NCBI RefSeq assembly: GCF_011601315.1 | Contig: NZ_JAAORA010000001.1 | Span: 543,501 to 607,500 of the forward strand | Direction of reading: 5' to 3' | DNA length: 64,000 bases | Origin: Candidatus Chlorobium masyuteum | Lineage (GTDB): Bacteria; Bacteroidota; Chlorobiia; Chlorobiales; Chlorobiaceae | Shown: piece by piece, positions 8,743-17,675 of the stretch | Position numbering within the stretch: position 1 is the first letter of the stretch | Layout: each line of letters opens with the position of its first letter | The notes under the pieces: generated by a model | Databases searched by the model: none | What the model was told of the DNA's origin: nothing | Seen by the model: only the letters and a program-made list of their open reading frames with translations | Program-made: the position numbers and the translations under genes

Positions 8743-10170
8743 TCACCCTTCGAGCTTTTTCAGCAGCACCTCATTGACCATCTGGGGATTAGCTTTGCCT
8801 TTCATCCTGCTCATGCACTGCCCGACAAAAAATCCGAGCAGCTTGGTCTTTCCCTCGCGATAGGCGGCAAGCTGACCGGGGTTGGCATCAAGAATCTCCT
8901 GGACAACCGCTTCGATTGCCCCTGAATCCGAGACCTGCGCAAGCCCTTCACGTTCAACAATCTCCAAAGAAGAGAGTCCATTCTGCTGCATCAGCTCAAA
9001 CACCTGTTTGGCAATCGTGTTACTGATGGTACCCTTGCCAATAAGCGCGATAAGCCCACCAAGCCGTTCGGAAGAGATGGCAAACTCGGAAATATCCAGA
9101 TACTTCTCCTTAAGGGTTCGCAGCACCTCGCCCATCACCCAGTTTGAGGATGCCTTGCCGTCTCCCGACACCCTGACCGTCTCTTCATAATAGTCAGCCA
9201 CCTCCCGCTCAACGGTCAGCACGGCGGCATCATAAGCCGGAATGGCATACTCCGTTACAAAACGGGCAGCACGAACCTCGGGAAACTCCGGAAGCTCGCT
9301 CTTCATCCGGTCAAGCAGCTCCTGGTCAACCAACACCGGAACCAGATCAGGATCAGGAAAATAACGGTAGTCATGGGCAAACTCCTTGCCCCTCATCGAA
9401 CGGGTTTCGCCCTTGTCGGCATCCCAGAGGCGGGTCTCCTGCACAATAACACCGCCGCCATCGAGAATCTCCCGGTGGCGTTCAGCCTCGTACTCGATAG
9501 CCTTTTCTACATTCTTGAAGGAGTTCATATTCTTGATCTCGGTACGGGTGCCATACTCCGTTGCACCCAGAGGGCGAAGGGACACATTGGCATCGCAACG
9601 AAGGCTTCCCTCCTCCATATTGCCATCCGAAATGCCGAGATACTTGACAATCTGCCGGATTATCTGAAGATAGGCCGAAGCCTCCCTCGGAGTGCGCATA
9701 TCCGGATAGCTGACGATTTCAAGCAGCGGAACTCCGCTCCGGTTGAGATCGATGTAGGTATCGTCTCCGATATCATGAATCGACTTGCCGGCATCCTCCT
9801 CAATATGAATTCTTATCAGCCTGATATCCTTGCGCCCTTCACCGGCATCAATCTGAACACTCCCCTCACTGCAGATCGGCTCCTCAAACTGCGAAATCTG
9901 GTACCCTTTCGGCAGATCGGGATAAAAATAGTTTTTCCGGGCAAGCACGGAGTGAGGTGCAATCGTGCATCCCGTTGCAATTCCGAGCTTCACGGCATCT
10001 TCAACCACCTGACGGTTAAGTACCGGAAGAGCACCCGGCAAAGCCAGACAGACCGGGCAGACATTGGTGTTTGCCGGTTTCCCGAACTTTGCTGAACAGC
10101 CGCAAAATGCCTTGCTCTCTGTGTTGAGCTGACAATGGACCTCAAGGCCCACCACTAATTCATACTTCAT
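8743..10170 (-). CDS. gatB: Asp/Glu-tRNA(Asn/Gln) amidotransferase subunit B
   Basis: This 475-residue GatB converts misacylated Glu-tRNA(Gln), and possibly Asp-tRNA(Asn), using ammonia from GatA. The N-terminus [15 protein letters not shown] is the family signature, followed by the zinc-type cysteines CGCSAKFG and [12 protein letters not shown]. Later come [28 protein letters not shown] and the cradle and YqeY-like tail that binds tRNA. The ATG at 10170 is chosen over an upstream in-frame start at 10221, which adds an unconserved extension. gatA and gatC are not nearby. Confidence 0.95.
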   Translation of the reverse strand: MKYELVVGLEVHCQLNTESKAFCGCSAKFGKPANTNVCPVCLALPGALPVLNRQVVEDAVKLGIATGCTIAPHSVLARKNYFYPDLPKGYQISQFEEPICSEGSVQIDAGEGRKDIRLIRIHIEEDAGKSIHDIGDDTYIDLNRSGVPLLEIVSYPDMRTPREASAYLQIIRQIVKYLGISDGNMEEGSLRCDANVSLRPLGATEYGTRTEIKNMNSFKNVEKAIEYEAERHREILDGGGVIVQETRLWDADKGETRSMRGKEFAHDYRYFPDPDLVPVLVDQELLDRMKSELPEFPEVRAARFVTEYAIPAYDAAVLTVEREVADYYEETVRVSGDGKASSNWVMGEVLRTLKEKYLDISEFAISSERLGGLIALIGKGTISNTIAKQVFELMQQNGLSSLEIVEREGLAQVSDSGAIEAVVQEILDANPGQLAAYREGKTKLLGFFVGQCMSRMKGKANPQMVNEVLLKKLEG

Positions 10171-10241
10171 TGCAACAATTAACGTTAATGAACAACGCCG
10201 GTAAAAAAGCCGGGCGATCATTCTCTCTTATAAAAACCTCG

Positions 10242-10778
10242 TCAGTAGGACTGATAGGAAAATTTCTGCCCGCCTACGGTCGCTTCCGCCATTACTCCGG
10301 CCTTTGGAAGGACAAAAACCGCTACGCCATTTGAAAAATCAGTATTGGTAGCCATGCCCGTAGAGACAATAATTGCGGCAACCTGGGCATTCATCTCATA
10401 ATTACCTTTTTTAAAACTCTCCAGATCCTCCTTCCCCTTGAAAAAAATAATCTCTGAAAAGGACTGGCCTCCAAGCTGCGGCCCTACATTGATCTGGGTA
10501 ATGGTTGAATTTCCTACAAGATTGTTCTGCTCATAGACATATCCCTTTCCATGCCCGCCTCCTAACATGAAAAGCCCCCCTTTGAAGACATCCGGAAAAA
10601 CCGCATATCCGTAGGCCTGCTCAAAAAAACGATTCAATGCAGGAGCATTTTTCCGGAAATAGTCAACCGACTCTTTCGCCTTCTCCGCATTCGCCGGATC
10701 CCACCCTGCCTCAGCCGTCGAAACAAGCGTACCCGCGAGCATAAAAGCCAGAGCAAAAACCTTTATCAACTTCATCAT
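10242..10778 (-). CDS. SYLF/YSC84-domain secreted protein
   Basis: This 178-residue protein begins with a cleavable signal peptide (LIKVFALAFMLAGTLVSTAEA). The rest matches the SYLF (YSC84) lipid-binding domain: FFEQAYGYAVFPDVFKGGLFMLGGG, GPQLGGQSFSEIIFF and the C-terminal beta-rich VAVFVLPKAGVMAEATVGGQKF. Bacterial members are periplasmic and of uncertain role; lipid or membrane binding is known mainly for eukaryotic relatives. Two adjacent ATGs (10778, 10775) could serve as start. It stands alone between gatB and a repeat-rich gap. Confidence 0.85.
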   Translation of the reverse strand: MMKLIKVFALAFMLAGTLVSTAEAGWDPANAEKAKESVDYFRKNAPALNRFFEQAYGYAVFPDVFKGGLFMLGGGHGKGYVYEQNNLVGNSTITQINVGPQLGGQSFSEIIFFKGKEDLESFKKGNYEMNAQVAAIIVSTGMATNTDFSNGVAVFVLPKAGVMAEATVGGQKFSYQSY

Positions 10779-10921
10779 GGCTGTACAGTTTTCATATTTA
10801 ATAAAATCAAACAGTAGAAATCTTTACAATGACGTACAATTCTGCAATGTACGATTTTCACCCCAATAAATCACCTACCAGGAAAACACACCCTATGGTG
10901 TCATGCATCCCCTGCCCAAAG

Positions 10922-11016
10922 TGTCATTCCGAACGCAGTGAGGAATCCCATTCCTTCACGCACAACATAAACAAAGCTCTCCAGGATCAGATCCCTCCTT
11001 TCAGTTCGTGATGACA
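10922..11016. repeat. Palindromic dispersed repeat, copy A
   Basis: The left end reads TGTCATTCCGAACGCAGTG and the right end CAGTTCGTGATGACA. The right end is an imperfect inverted copy of the left, so the unit could fold into a long hairpin. The GAGGAATC and GATCCCTC blocks inside recur in the neighbouring copies. Repeats of the TGTCATTCCGAGCG...GAGGAATC type are scattered through many bacterial genomes; the mobilising enzyme is not evident here. Confidence 0.8.
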
Positions 11017-11048
11017 ACTCCCTCTGTGTAACTCTGAGACTCCCTCTG

Positions 11049-11131
11049 TGTCATTCCGGGCGCAGCGAGGAATCCTGACTTATTATTTCAATCTGACGCC
11101 AGAATAGATCTCTCCTTGCATCCGAAATGAC
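11049..11131. repeat. Palindromic dispersed repeat, copy B
   Basis: This is the second unit of the same repeat, starting TGTCATTCCGGGCGCAGCG and ending CATCCGAAATGACA. It is about 12 bases shorter than copy A in its middle. It ends directly at the A-run of the terminator for the GIY-YIG gene. Confidence 0.78.
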
Positions 11132-11178
11132 AAAAAAAAGCACTTTTGTTACCAGCATTATTGTTGGCAACAAAAGTG
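11132..11178 (-). terminator. Rho-independent terminator of the GIY-YIG gene
   Basis: A perfect 10-base stem (CACTTTTGTT at 11141 and AACAAAAGTG at 11169) encloses an 18-base loop and, on the minus strand, is followed by a run of T. It lies immediately after the GIY-YIG stop codon. Confidence 0.75.
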
Positions 11179-11182
11179 TTGG

Positions 11183-11482
11183 CTACCAGACACCATCATG
11201 ACCGAGATCTTTCCACTCAGGGTTCAGAGTCGCATCCAACAGGTCTTTCTTTTCTCTTCTCCATTTTTTTATCTCTTTTTCTCTGGCTATTGCACTCAGC
11301 ACATCAGTTGTCTCTTCAAAATAGACCAGTTTATCCACATTATATTTTTTCGTAAAACCATCAATCATCCGGCTCTTGTGTTCACGAACCCTGCGCACCA
11401 AATCATTGGTCATGCCGACATACATAACCTTGTTTGTGCGATTGGTAAGGATATAGACGCAATAAGGTCTGTCCCGACTCAT
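11183..11482 (-). CDS. GIY-YIG single-domain nuclease-like protein
   Basis: This 99-residue protein is a stand-alone GIY-YIG domain of the UPF0213/COG2827 type. YCVYILTNRTNKVMYVGMT supplies the two halves of the motif (YVY-like and YVG), followed by the catalytic arginine region DLVRRVREHK and the later glutamate AREKEIKKWRREKK. Members are small endonuclease-like proteins with unclear cellular roles; some are carried by mobile elements. It lies between copies of the palindromic repeat and has its own terminator. The ATG at 11482 is the only sensible start. Confidence 0.85.
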   Translation of the reverse strand: MSRDRPYCVYILTNRTNKVMYVGMTNDLVRRVREHKSRMIDGFTKKYNVDKLVYFEETTDVLSAIAREKEIKKWRREKKDLLDATLNPEWKDLGHDGVW

Positions 11483-11519
11483 GACTGTGTTGGGGTAATT
11501 AAGCTCTCAATTCAAAATT

Positions 11520-11630
11520 CGGCTCGATCTCCCGGATAGATCCCTCTTTTCAGTTCGGGATGACAACCTCCCCCTCTTGTCATTCCGAGCGGAGCGAGGA
11601 ATCTCATTCCTGCTTGCCAACTATATCCCG
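11520..11630. repeat. Palindromic dispersed repeat, partial copies C
   Basis: A right half (GATCCCTCTTTTCAGTTCGG then GATGACA, ending near 11563) is followed by the CTCCCCCTCT spacer and a left half (TGTCATTCCGAGCGGAGCG from 11577). Similarity to copy A continues through CATTCCT and a following ACTATA-like stretch near 11625, where it abuts the clpB coding region and supplies or borders its stop codon. Confidence 0.72.
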
Positions 11631-12946
11631 CCTGCTTCGAGCTCGCGCTTCAGGGCTTCGCGTTCGATTTCGAGGCGGCGGATTTCGCGGTTTACCCGGT
11701 CGAGCTCTTCGGGGCTGCTGTCTATTTCGAGGCGGAGCCTTGAAGATGCCTCATCGATCAGATCGATGGCCTTGTCGGGCAGGAAACGGTCGGAAATATA
11801 GCGGTTGGAGAGTTCTGCGGCCGCGACTATAGCTGCATCCTTGATGCGCACACCGTGATGGATCTCATACTTCTCCTTGAGGCCCCGAAGAATGGAGACC
11901 GTATCCTCTACGCTCGGCTGATCAACCAGCACGGTCTGAAAGCGGCGCTCAAGTGCGGCATCCTTTTCAATATGCTTGCGGTACTCATCAAGGGTAGTGG
12001 CGCCGATACAGCGAAGTTCTCCGCGTGCGAGAGCGGGTTTCAGAATATTGGCCGCATCCATGGAGCCCTCGGCAGAACCCGCGCCGACAAGGAGATGGAT
12101 CTCATCAATAAAAAGTATAACCTCGCCTTCAGCAGCCTGAACCTCTTTCACGACCGCTTTCAGACGCTCCTCGAACTCTCCGCGAAACTTTGCTCCGGCA
12201 ACAAGCTGGGCGATATCAAGCGCGGCGATCTGTTTGCTTTTGAGGTTTTCAGGCACATCACCAGCCACAATACGCTGGGCGATGCCCTCGACCAGTGCTG
12301 TCTTGCCGACCCCCGGATCACCGATCAGCACCGGGTTGTTCTTGGTACGGCGGCTGAGAATCTGGAGTACCCTGCGGATCTCCTCATCACGGCCGATCAC
12401 CGGATCAAGCTTGCCCTTTCGGGCCTGGTCGTTGAGGTTGCGGGAATATTTTTTCAAGGAATTATAGCTATCCTCGGCGCTCTGACTGGTAACCCTTTGA
12501 GAGCCCCTGATGGTTGTCAGCACCTTGAGAATAGCGTTACGGTTGATGCCTGCGTCCTGAAGCATACGTGAAACATTAAGCGAAGCTTCGCTCATGGCAA
12601 TCAGCAGATGCTCCGAACTGATATACTCATCCTTCAGATTCTCGGCCTCTTTCAGGGCTACGTCAAACACCTTGCCAAGATTCTGTGAGAGATACTGGCC
12701 GGTAGCCGATGCTCCCGTTACCCTCGGAATCCGCTCGATTTCACGGTCAAGTGCCAGAAGAAGATTATCGGAAGAAACTTCGAGTTTCTGCGCAATCTGA
12801 ACAGCAATACTGCTTTTATCGTCAAGCATGCTGTGAAGCAGATGTTCAGGCTCTATCTGTTGATGCTGGCGACTACCGGCAAGGGTACCCGCAGCCTGTA
12901 ATGCCTCCTGAGCCTTCAGGGTGAATTTATTGGGATCAAACTGCAT
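11621..12946 (-). CDS. clpB: Half-length ClpB: N domain plus first AAA+ ring only
   Basis: The 441 residues match the N-terminal half of the disaggregase ClpB. A Clp-N double repeat (1-145) is followed by a linker and NBD1, with Walker A GDPGVGKT (209-216), Walker B ILFIDEIH (277-284) and the arginine-finger region ALERRFQ. The protein ends just inside the coiled-coil middle domain ([16 protein letters not shown]). Full ClpB has about 860 residues with a second AAA+ domain; none of that sequence follows. The stop codon falls at the edge of a palindromic repeat. It could be a truncated pseudogene, or one half of a split ClpB whose partner lies elsewhere. The start ATG at 12946 is the normal ClpB start. 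Confidence 0.88.
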   Translation of the reverse strand: MQFDPNKFTLKAQEALQAAGTLAGSRQHQQIEPEHLLHSMLDDKSSIAVQIAQKLEVSSDNLLLALDREIERIPRVTGASATGQYLSQNLGKVFDVALKEAENLKDEYISSEHLLIAMSEASLNVSRMLQDAGINRNAILKVLTTIRGSQRVTSQSAEDSYNSLKKYSRNLNDQARKGKLDPVIGRDEEIRRVLQILSRRTKNNPVLIGDPGVGKTALVEGIAQRIVAGDVPENLKSKQIAALDIAQLVAGAKFRGEFEERLKAVVKEVQAAEGEVILFIDEIHLLVGAGSAEGSMDAANILKPALARGELRCIGATTLDEYRKHIEKDAALERRFQTVLVDQPSVEDTVSILRGLKEKYEIHHGVRIKDAAIVAAAELSNRYISDRFLPDKAIDLIDEASSRLRLEIDSSPEELDRVNREIRRLEIEREALKRELEAGGI

Positions 12947-13052
12947 GGTTCGAACGGTTATTTTTGTTTACGGTTCATGCGAACTGCTTACTCTATAACA
13001 ATGTAAAAGCAAAAAAAGTTAATCATGCAACCCCTGTTCGAAGGCTCATAAC

Positions 13053-13088
13053 AAAAAAAAGGCCGCGACACCGTAAGCTGTCGCGACC
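13053..13088 (-). terminator. Rho-independent terminator
   Basis: GGCCGCGACA (13061) pairs with TGTCGCGACC (13079) around an eight-base loop. On the minus strand the stem is followed by eight T. It lies just downstream of the small gene at 13132-13434. Confidence 0.8.
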
Positions 13089-13131
13089 ATCAATAACCAT
13101 TGTGCTTGCGTTCACCTCTCTTTTCCGACGT

Positions 13132-13434
13132 TCAGGAGCTGGCAGCACTGCCCTCATCACCCTGTTTCGGAAGATTTTTAATAAAAGCGCCGGCAACGAT
13201 CCGGATAATCTGAGAACTGGTTGAGAGCAGTTCTGCGCTTTTTTCCTGGATGTGGCGCTGCGTAGCGACCTGATCTTTAAACAAATCCACACTCGCCTTA
13301 TCATAATTACCTTCGCTGACATAGGCATCAATAACCTCTTCAGCCTGCGAGTAGGGCATGGTTAAAACTTTCAAACCAAGCTTGGCCCGTTCAAGAGGGT
13401 CGAGAACTTTCTGACCGGTGTTCTGCTGCTCCAT
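13132..13434 (-). CDS. Hypothetical small soluble protein
   Basis: I do not recognise this family. The 100-residue product is hydrophilic and mostly helical, with a central DLFKDQVATQRHIQEKSAELL heptad-like stretch and a charged tail ending DEGSAASS. The ATG at 13434 (MEQQNTGQK) follows AGG at seven bases; another ATG lies two codons earlier. It has its own terminator and so is likely monocistronic. Its base composition resembles its neighbours, which supports it being a real gene. Confidence 0.7.
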   Translation of the reverse strand: MEQQNTGQKVLDPLERAKLGLKVLTMPYSQAEEVIDAYVSEGNYDKASVDLFKDQVATQRHIQEKSAELLSTSSQIIRIVAGAFIKNLPKQGDEGSAASS

Positions 13435-13568
13435 AGACATACCTGTTTTTGTCTGAAAAAACAGTGCCGGGTACCGCAATCAAGAACGGTGCCGCCACCT
13501 GCGTACATGAGGAATGTAACAATTTTTTCTCAAGTGATCCTCACCTCTCTGTTCGCATCATCGCTTCT

Positions 13569-14600
13569 TTACGATTTTTGAGTCGAAGTGCGCCCTCCCC
13601 TGCCGATCATGGTTTCGACCAGAAGCAGTAACAGGCCGAAACCGAGAAAGTAGTAGTAGAGCGGTTCGCTTTCAACCGGCTCCATCACCCAGCGCGATGC
13701 CGCTGCAATGCGGTTTATCCTTGCGGAGACCCCGGTGTAAACCGGCCGCTCAGCAAGGCTGTGGAAATAAAATCCCCCGGATTGACGGGCAAGATTCTGA
13801 AGCGTTTCCGGCCTGAAGCTGGTCGTAACAACACGACCGCGTTCATCCATCTTGAGCCCTGCTCCGCCCTCTCCAAGAGGAATCACCGCTGGACGGAGCA
13901 AGCCCACCCCGATTGCAAAAACATGGATCCTTCCTTTTTTTATGCGGTTTGCCGCGGCAGGAAGATCGCCGGCGTGATCCTCTCCATCGCTGAGAAGCAC
14001 CATAATTTTTTCACCTTTCGCAGCGGATGCAAGCCTGCTTTCCGATGAAGGCTCAAGAATGTTGTGAGCAAGTTCAAGCGCTGAACGGAAATCGGTTCCC
14101 TGTGCCTCGATAAGATCGGGTGAAGCCATACCGAGAAGTGCTTCAAAGGCATCCATGTCAGCGGTAAGCGGGCACTGCACAAGAGGTTTTGCAGCAAAAA
14201 GAATAATTGCCCTCCTGCCCCCTGTTACAGCACGGCTTATCCTTGATATTTCAAATTTCGCCTGCGTAAGCCGGTCAGGCTGAACATCAGCCGCCCTCAT
14301 GCTGCGGGAGACATCAATCAAAAAAACCATATCAGCCCCTTTTCGCAAGATCGGCCGCCCGCCGCCTGAAAGCCTGGGGCCGGTAAGGGCTGCGAGCAGA
14401 GAGGCAATACCAAAAAAAATCATCACCTTTTTAACAACAATCACCCTGAACCCGACACCGGACATCATCGCATCTGCCAGAGATGGTGCGACAACAACTT
14501 CTCGGAGCTGAAAATGGCGAATAGCTCCATAGCCGAGAAATACGGCCAGAGGAATCAAAAGCAGCAGGTAAACGATATTTTCAGGCCAGGCAAAGGTCAT
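13569..14600 (-). CDS. batB: BatB-like VWA membrane protein
   Basis: This 343-residue protein has two N-terminal membrane helices, a von Willebrand A domain and a C-terminal helix (YYYFLGFGLLLLLVETMIG). The metal-ion site is complete at its first motif, MVFLIDVSRSM (DxSxS), and VLLSDGEDH supplies the later aspartate. This is the BatA/BatB architecture: an inner-membrane protein with a periplasm-facing VWA domain, associated in Bacteroidota and relatives with oxygen tolerance and envelope stress. It is the last gene of the MoxR-DUF58-Bat operon, 130 bases after its paralogue. Confidence 0.88.
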   Translation of the reverse strand: MTFAWPENIVYLLLLIPLAVFLGYGAIRHFQLREVVVAPSLADAMMSGVGFRVIVVKKVMIFFGIASLLAALTGPRLSGGGRPILRKGADMVFLIDVSRSMRAADVQPDRLTQAKFEISRISRAVTGGRRAIILFAAKPLVQCPLTADMDAFEALLGMASPDLIEAQGTDFRSALELAHNILEPSSESRLASAAKGEKIMVLLSDGEDHAGDLPAAANRIKKGRIHVFAIGVGLLRPAVIPLGEGGAGLKMDERGRVVTTSFRPETLQNLARQSGGFYFHSLAERPVYTGVSARINRIAAASRWVMEPVESEPLYYYFLGFGLLLLLVETMIGRGGRTSTQKS

Positions 14601-14730
14601 AGGTTCGCTCCTCTCCGACAGTCGGTACGATAACAGGTAAAACAGACAACGGATCCGCTTGTCGGGATCGATTGCCGCTCAGGCCCCGGGGGGGCGAAAC
14701 GGAGTAGATGTAGAGCGGTGTCCATAAGCA

Positions 14731-15747
14731 TCACGGTATTCGCATCAGTCTTGTGTTGGACAGAAGTACCTCAAGAACAAGCAGCAGAACCGCCGGAAAA
14801 AGCAACAGAAAAAACAACCCTGTCCGGTGCTCGACCGGGGCTCCTGCATGACGGGCTGTTTCGAGGCGTCCGATAGTTTTGATGGTGTTATCAAGTACCG
14901 AAGGATCTTCCGCCCTGAAATAGCCTCCTCCGGTAGTCCGGGCAATCCCCCGGAGTGACGCTTCATCTATGGCGGCATGCGCACTGCTTTCAGCTGAAAG
15001 ATTCCCTGCACTCCCTGTGCTTTTAAATCCGGCATTGACTACATATATCCTGATGCCGTTCTGTGCAGCAAGAGTTGCCGCTGTAGCCGGCCCGACATCT
15101 CCGGTGTTGTTCTCTCCATCGGTAATCAGGATGATAACCTTCTGCAGTGACGTTGATCCCTTGAAGCGGTTGGTTGCGATGAGAATTGCGCTCCCGATGG
15201 CTGTCCCCTCGTCCTGTATCACCAGCGGGGAGATATGATCAATCAGCATCGCAAGCACATCATGATCGATTGTAAGCGGGCACTGCGTATACCCCTTGCC
15301 CCGAAAAACCACAAGGCCGATCCGGTCGCTGGAACGGCGGAGAACAAATTTGCGGGCAACCTCCCTGGCTGCATCAAGACGGCTTCTATTGGAACCATCC
15401 TTCTGCAGCATCGACTCCGAAATATCAAGCGCCAGCATCACATCAATACCCCGCGCCTCGGCTTCAGTCTGGCGGACAACCATGCGGGGACCTGCAAGGG
15501 CAAACACACAGAGCACAAGAGCGCTCCAGCGCAGCCATTGCGGCAGATGGCGCAGCTCCCTTCTTGCTTCAAATCCGGAATCCCGAAGCCGTTCAAGACC
15601 GGGGAAGAGTATCACCGGATTCTTGCCAAGCCGGTCGCGCCGTACCCTGACCCATGCAAGCAGAGCAAGCAACGGCAGGAGCAGCAGCCACCATGGTGCT
15701 GCCAGCTCAATAGCGGGTATTCGTGCGATCCACTCCTGCATAGCCAC
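14731..15747 (-). CDS. batA: BatA-like VWA membrane protein
   Basis: This protein has the same architecture as the downstream paralogue: two N-terminal helices (APWWLLLLPLLALLAWVRV), a VWA domain and a C-terminal helix (GLFFLLLFPAVLLLVLEVLL). The MIDAS motif is VMLALDISESM (DxSxS), and VIILITDGENNTGDV supplies the distal aspartate. At 338 residues it is normal for BatA. The start is GTG 15747 or the ATG two codons later; no strong ribosome site separates them. BatA and BatB probably interact in the membrane, with MoxR acting as an AAA+ chaperone on VWA partners. Confidence 0.88.
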   Translation of the reverse strand: MAMQEWIARIPAIELAAPWWLLLLPLLALLAWVRVRRDRLGKNPVILFPGLERLRDSGFEARRELRHLPQWLRWSALVLCVFALAGPRMVVRQTEAEARGIDVMLALDISESMLQKDGSNRSRLDAAREVARKFVLRRSSDRIGLVVFRGKGYTQCPLTIDHDVLAMLIDHISPLVIQDEGTAIGSAILIATNRFKGSTSLQKVIILITDGENNTGDVGPATAATLAAQNGIRIYVVNAGFKSTGSAGNLSAESSAHAAIDEASLRGIARTTGGGYFRAEDPSVLDNTIKTIGRLETARHAGAPVEHRTGLFFLLLFPAVLLLVLEVLLSNTRLMRIP

Positions 15748-15829
15748 TTGTTTTATCTCAATGATGCAAAATCACGCCCTGAAATCCCTCCGGATCTATC
15801 CTGCTCTGTTCAGTATCAGAACACACAAT

Positions 15830-16792
15830 CTACACGCCAAAACCCGAATCCTCAGCAGGTCGGGCGGAGCGGATAACCTCTTCGGCTTTCTGGAGGGAGT
15901 TGCGGGACTCCTCAATATCGGGACGGCGGCCGGCAAACTTGACCAGATCGGCCTGTTTGAGAAGACTCATGATGCTCTCAAAACCGGCAACACCAAGCTT
16001 TTTCAAATCGCGCTCAATCTCCTGCGTGACCGCTTCGAGTGCCCTGATGCGGTAGTGGTTTTCAAGGAAGGAGCGCATGATGTTGCTCAGCTCTTCATAG
16101 CACTCCGGTGGCGGCATTCCGGCAGAGAGCCTGGAGCCGAGTTTGCGAAGCTTGCGCCGGGCAACCTGACCGGGATCAACCGTTTCGGCACTCTTGCGCA
16201 CTGCCCGTTTTACGAGAAAGAGCAGCACCAGAACGACAACCGCAATGCCGAAGAGGAGTAAAATAAAGGGAAGTATCAGAAAAAAGGGAATCGAAGGTTT
16301 TTCCGGAGGTTTGATGGGCCTGAGTTCGCGCATCGAAGAGTCGGTAAGCGCCTTGACAAAAACCGGAATCGTCGCTCTATAGACAACCTTTCGGGAAATG
16401 CGCCCTTCGCTGTCGCGCAGGACAACGGTTAAAGGCGGAAGAAGCTGCCTGCCGCTTCCGAAAAGAGCAAGATCGAGTTCAAAACGCTCTCTGCCGCTAC
16501 CCGGAGTGGAGAGCAGGGAGGAGGCGCGCTGGAGGGAGATCAGTTCGAACTGCGGTTTTGAAGCCGGGTCAAGTCCTTCAAGCGAGGCAACCTCGCGCTC
16601 AGCGTGCTGCACCCTGATAATACAGCGGATACGGTCGCCAACGAGTACCGTGTCGGGCACAACCGTCACCCGGACTCCCTGATAGAGCGGGCCTTCAACC
16701 GCCCGGAGCGGAACCGGCAGAGCAAAGGCAAACAGCAGAAATAAAATCAGGCTGCATGCTCCGGTCCGAAACCATTCACACCTTGCGTTCAC
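15830..16792 (-). CDS. BatD/DUF4381-like membrane protein
   Basis: The 320 residues comprise a signal peptide (SLILFLLFAFALPVPLRA), a beta-rich periplasmic domain (about 35-155) with VTVVPDTVLVGDRIRCII, a membrane helix (FFLILPFILLLFGIAVVVLV) and a charged cytosolic tail with CYEELSNIMRSFLENHYRIR. This order matches short BatD-like or DUF4381-type proteins that occupy this slot in MoxR operons. It starts at GTG 16792, overlapping the DUF58 gene by 17 bases, so it is coupled. Exact family assignment is uncertain because these proteins diverge quickly. Confidence 0.75.
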   Translation of the reverse strand: MNARCEWFRTGACSLILFLLFAFALPVPLRAVEGPLYQGVRVTVVPDTVLVGDRIRCIIRVQHAEREVASLEGLDPASKPQFELISLQRASSLLSTPGSGRERFELDLALFGSGRQLLPPLTVVLRDSEGRISRKVVYRATIPVFVKALTDSSMRELRPIKPPEKPSIPFFLILPFILLLFGIAVVVLVLLFLVKRAVRKSAETVDPGQVARRKLRKLGSRLSAGMPPPECYEELSNIMRSFLENHYRIRALEAVTQEIERDLKKLGVAGFESIMSLLKQADLVKFAGRRPDIEESRNSLQKAEEVIRSARPAEDSGFGV

Positions 16793-17675
16793 GATACCGG
16801 AAAAACGAGTTCAGTTCACCAATGAAAGAGCGGTCGGTATCGAGAAAAATCGAGTCAATGCGCATGCGCCGGAGCCGCTGGCGAAGCTCTTCATACACTC
16901 TCGACTGCTCACTGCGGTAACGCTCGATCTTGCGGCGGCTCCCCCCGTCCAGGGTGAGACGCAGGCCTGTCTCCGGCTCTTCGAGATCAAGCAGAGCGCT
17001 GAGCGGCAGCGCTTTGTCAAGCGGGTCACTCAGATGGACCAGCACAAAGTCGTGACGGGTATTGAGCTGCTTCATCCCTTTTTCATAGTCGTTGTCAACC
17101 AGATCGGTCAGAAGAAAAATAATCGACTGCCTTCTGAGCGCGTAGCGGATAAAGATGAGAGCGGCGTTGATATCGGTCTTGCGACTCAGGGGCTTGAAGC
17201 GGAAAAGCTCTTCAAGAATAACCAGAACATGCTGGCGACCTTTGCGGGGGGCAATAAAGGTTTCCACCCGGTCGGTAAAAACAAGAAGGCCTACCTTATC
17301 GTTGTTCTGTATGGCACTGAAAGCAAGTACGGCGCTGAGCTCAAGGGCAAGCGCTTTTTTGCTGCGCTCCCGGCTGCCGAACTGCATTGATGCCGAACCG
17401 TCAACAACAAGCAGAAGGGTTCGTTCCCGCTCTTCGGTAAAGAGCTTGACATAGAGTTCATGTTTGCGGGCGGAGGTGTTCCAGTCAATGGCCCGGACAT
17501 CATCACCATACTGATATTCACGGACATTACTGAACTCGATCCCTTTGCCCTTGAACGAGGAGTGATACTCGCCGCTGAAGAGCTCGCTGGCCATGCGCTT
17601 CGAACGGATTTCAACTCGCCGTATGAGTTTCTGAAGCTCCTTCAGGTACTCTTCACTGTTTTCCATAGCGCTCAT
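16776..17675 (-). CDS. DUF58 domain protein (MoxR-associated)
   Basis: This 299-residue protein is a DUF58 member with a VWA-like core. The signature FSNVREYQYGDDVRAIDWNTSAR is present, as is the metal site LLVVDGSASM (DxSxS). DUF58 proteins sit directly after MoxR ATPases and are thought to be their cytosolic VWA partners. The start codon overlaps the MoxR stop (ATGA), so the two are translated together. No membrane segment is visible, unlike many DUF58 proteins that carry two N-terminal helices. Confidence 0.9.
   Translation of the reverse strand: MSAMENSEEYLKELQKLIRRVEIRSKRMASELFSGEYHSSFKGKGIEFSNVREYQYGDDVRAIDWNTSARKHELYVKLFTEERERTLLLVVDGSASMQFGSRERSKKALALELSAVLAFSAIQNNDKVGLLVFTDRVETFIAPRKGRQHVLVILEELFRFKPLSRKTDINAALIFIRYALRRQSIIFLLTDLVDNDYEKGMKQLNTRHDFVLVHLSDPLDKALPLSALLDLEEPETGLRLTLDGGSRRKIERYRSEQSRVYEELRQRLRRMRIDSIFLDTDRSFIGELNSFFRYRERKV

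Larger units (their letters stand above)
10779..11131. other. Gap with short palindromic repeat elements
   Basis: This stretch, which continues into the terminator at 11132-11178, holds no credible gene. Its left part is the AT-rich upstream region of the SYLF gene. From 10922 it consists of two copies of a short palindromic repeat separated by a CTCCCTCTGTG-type spacer. Short open frames here translate to repeat sequence and lack ribosome sites. Confidence 0.7.

Noticed and set aside
10922..11630. CRISPR array
   Set aside because: The repeats are few, unequal in length, palindromic along their whole length and not separated by regular unique spacers.
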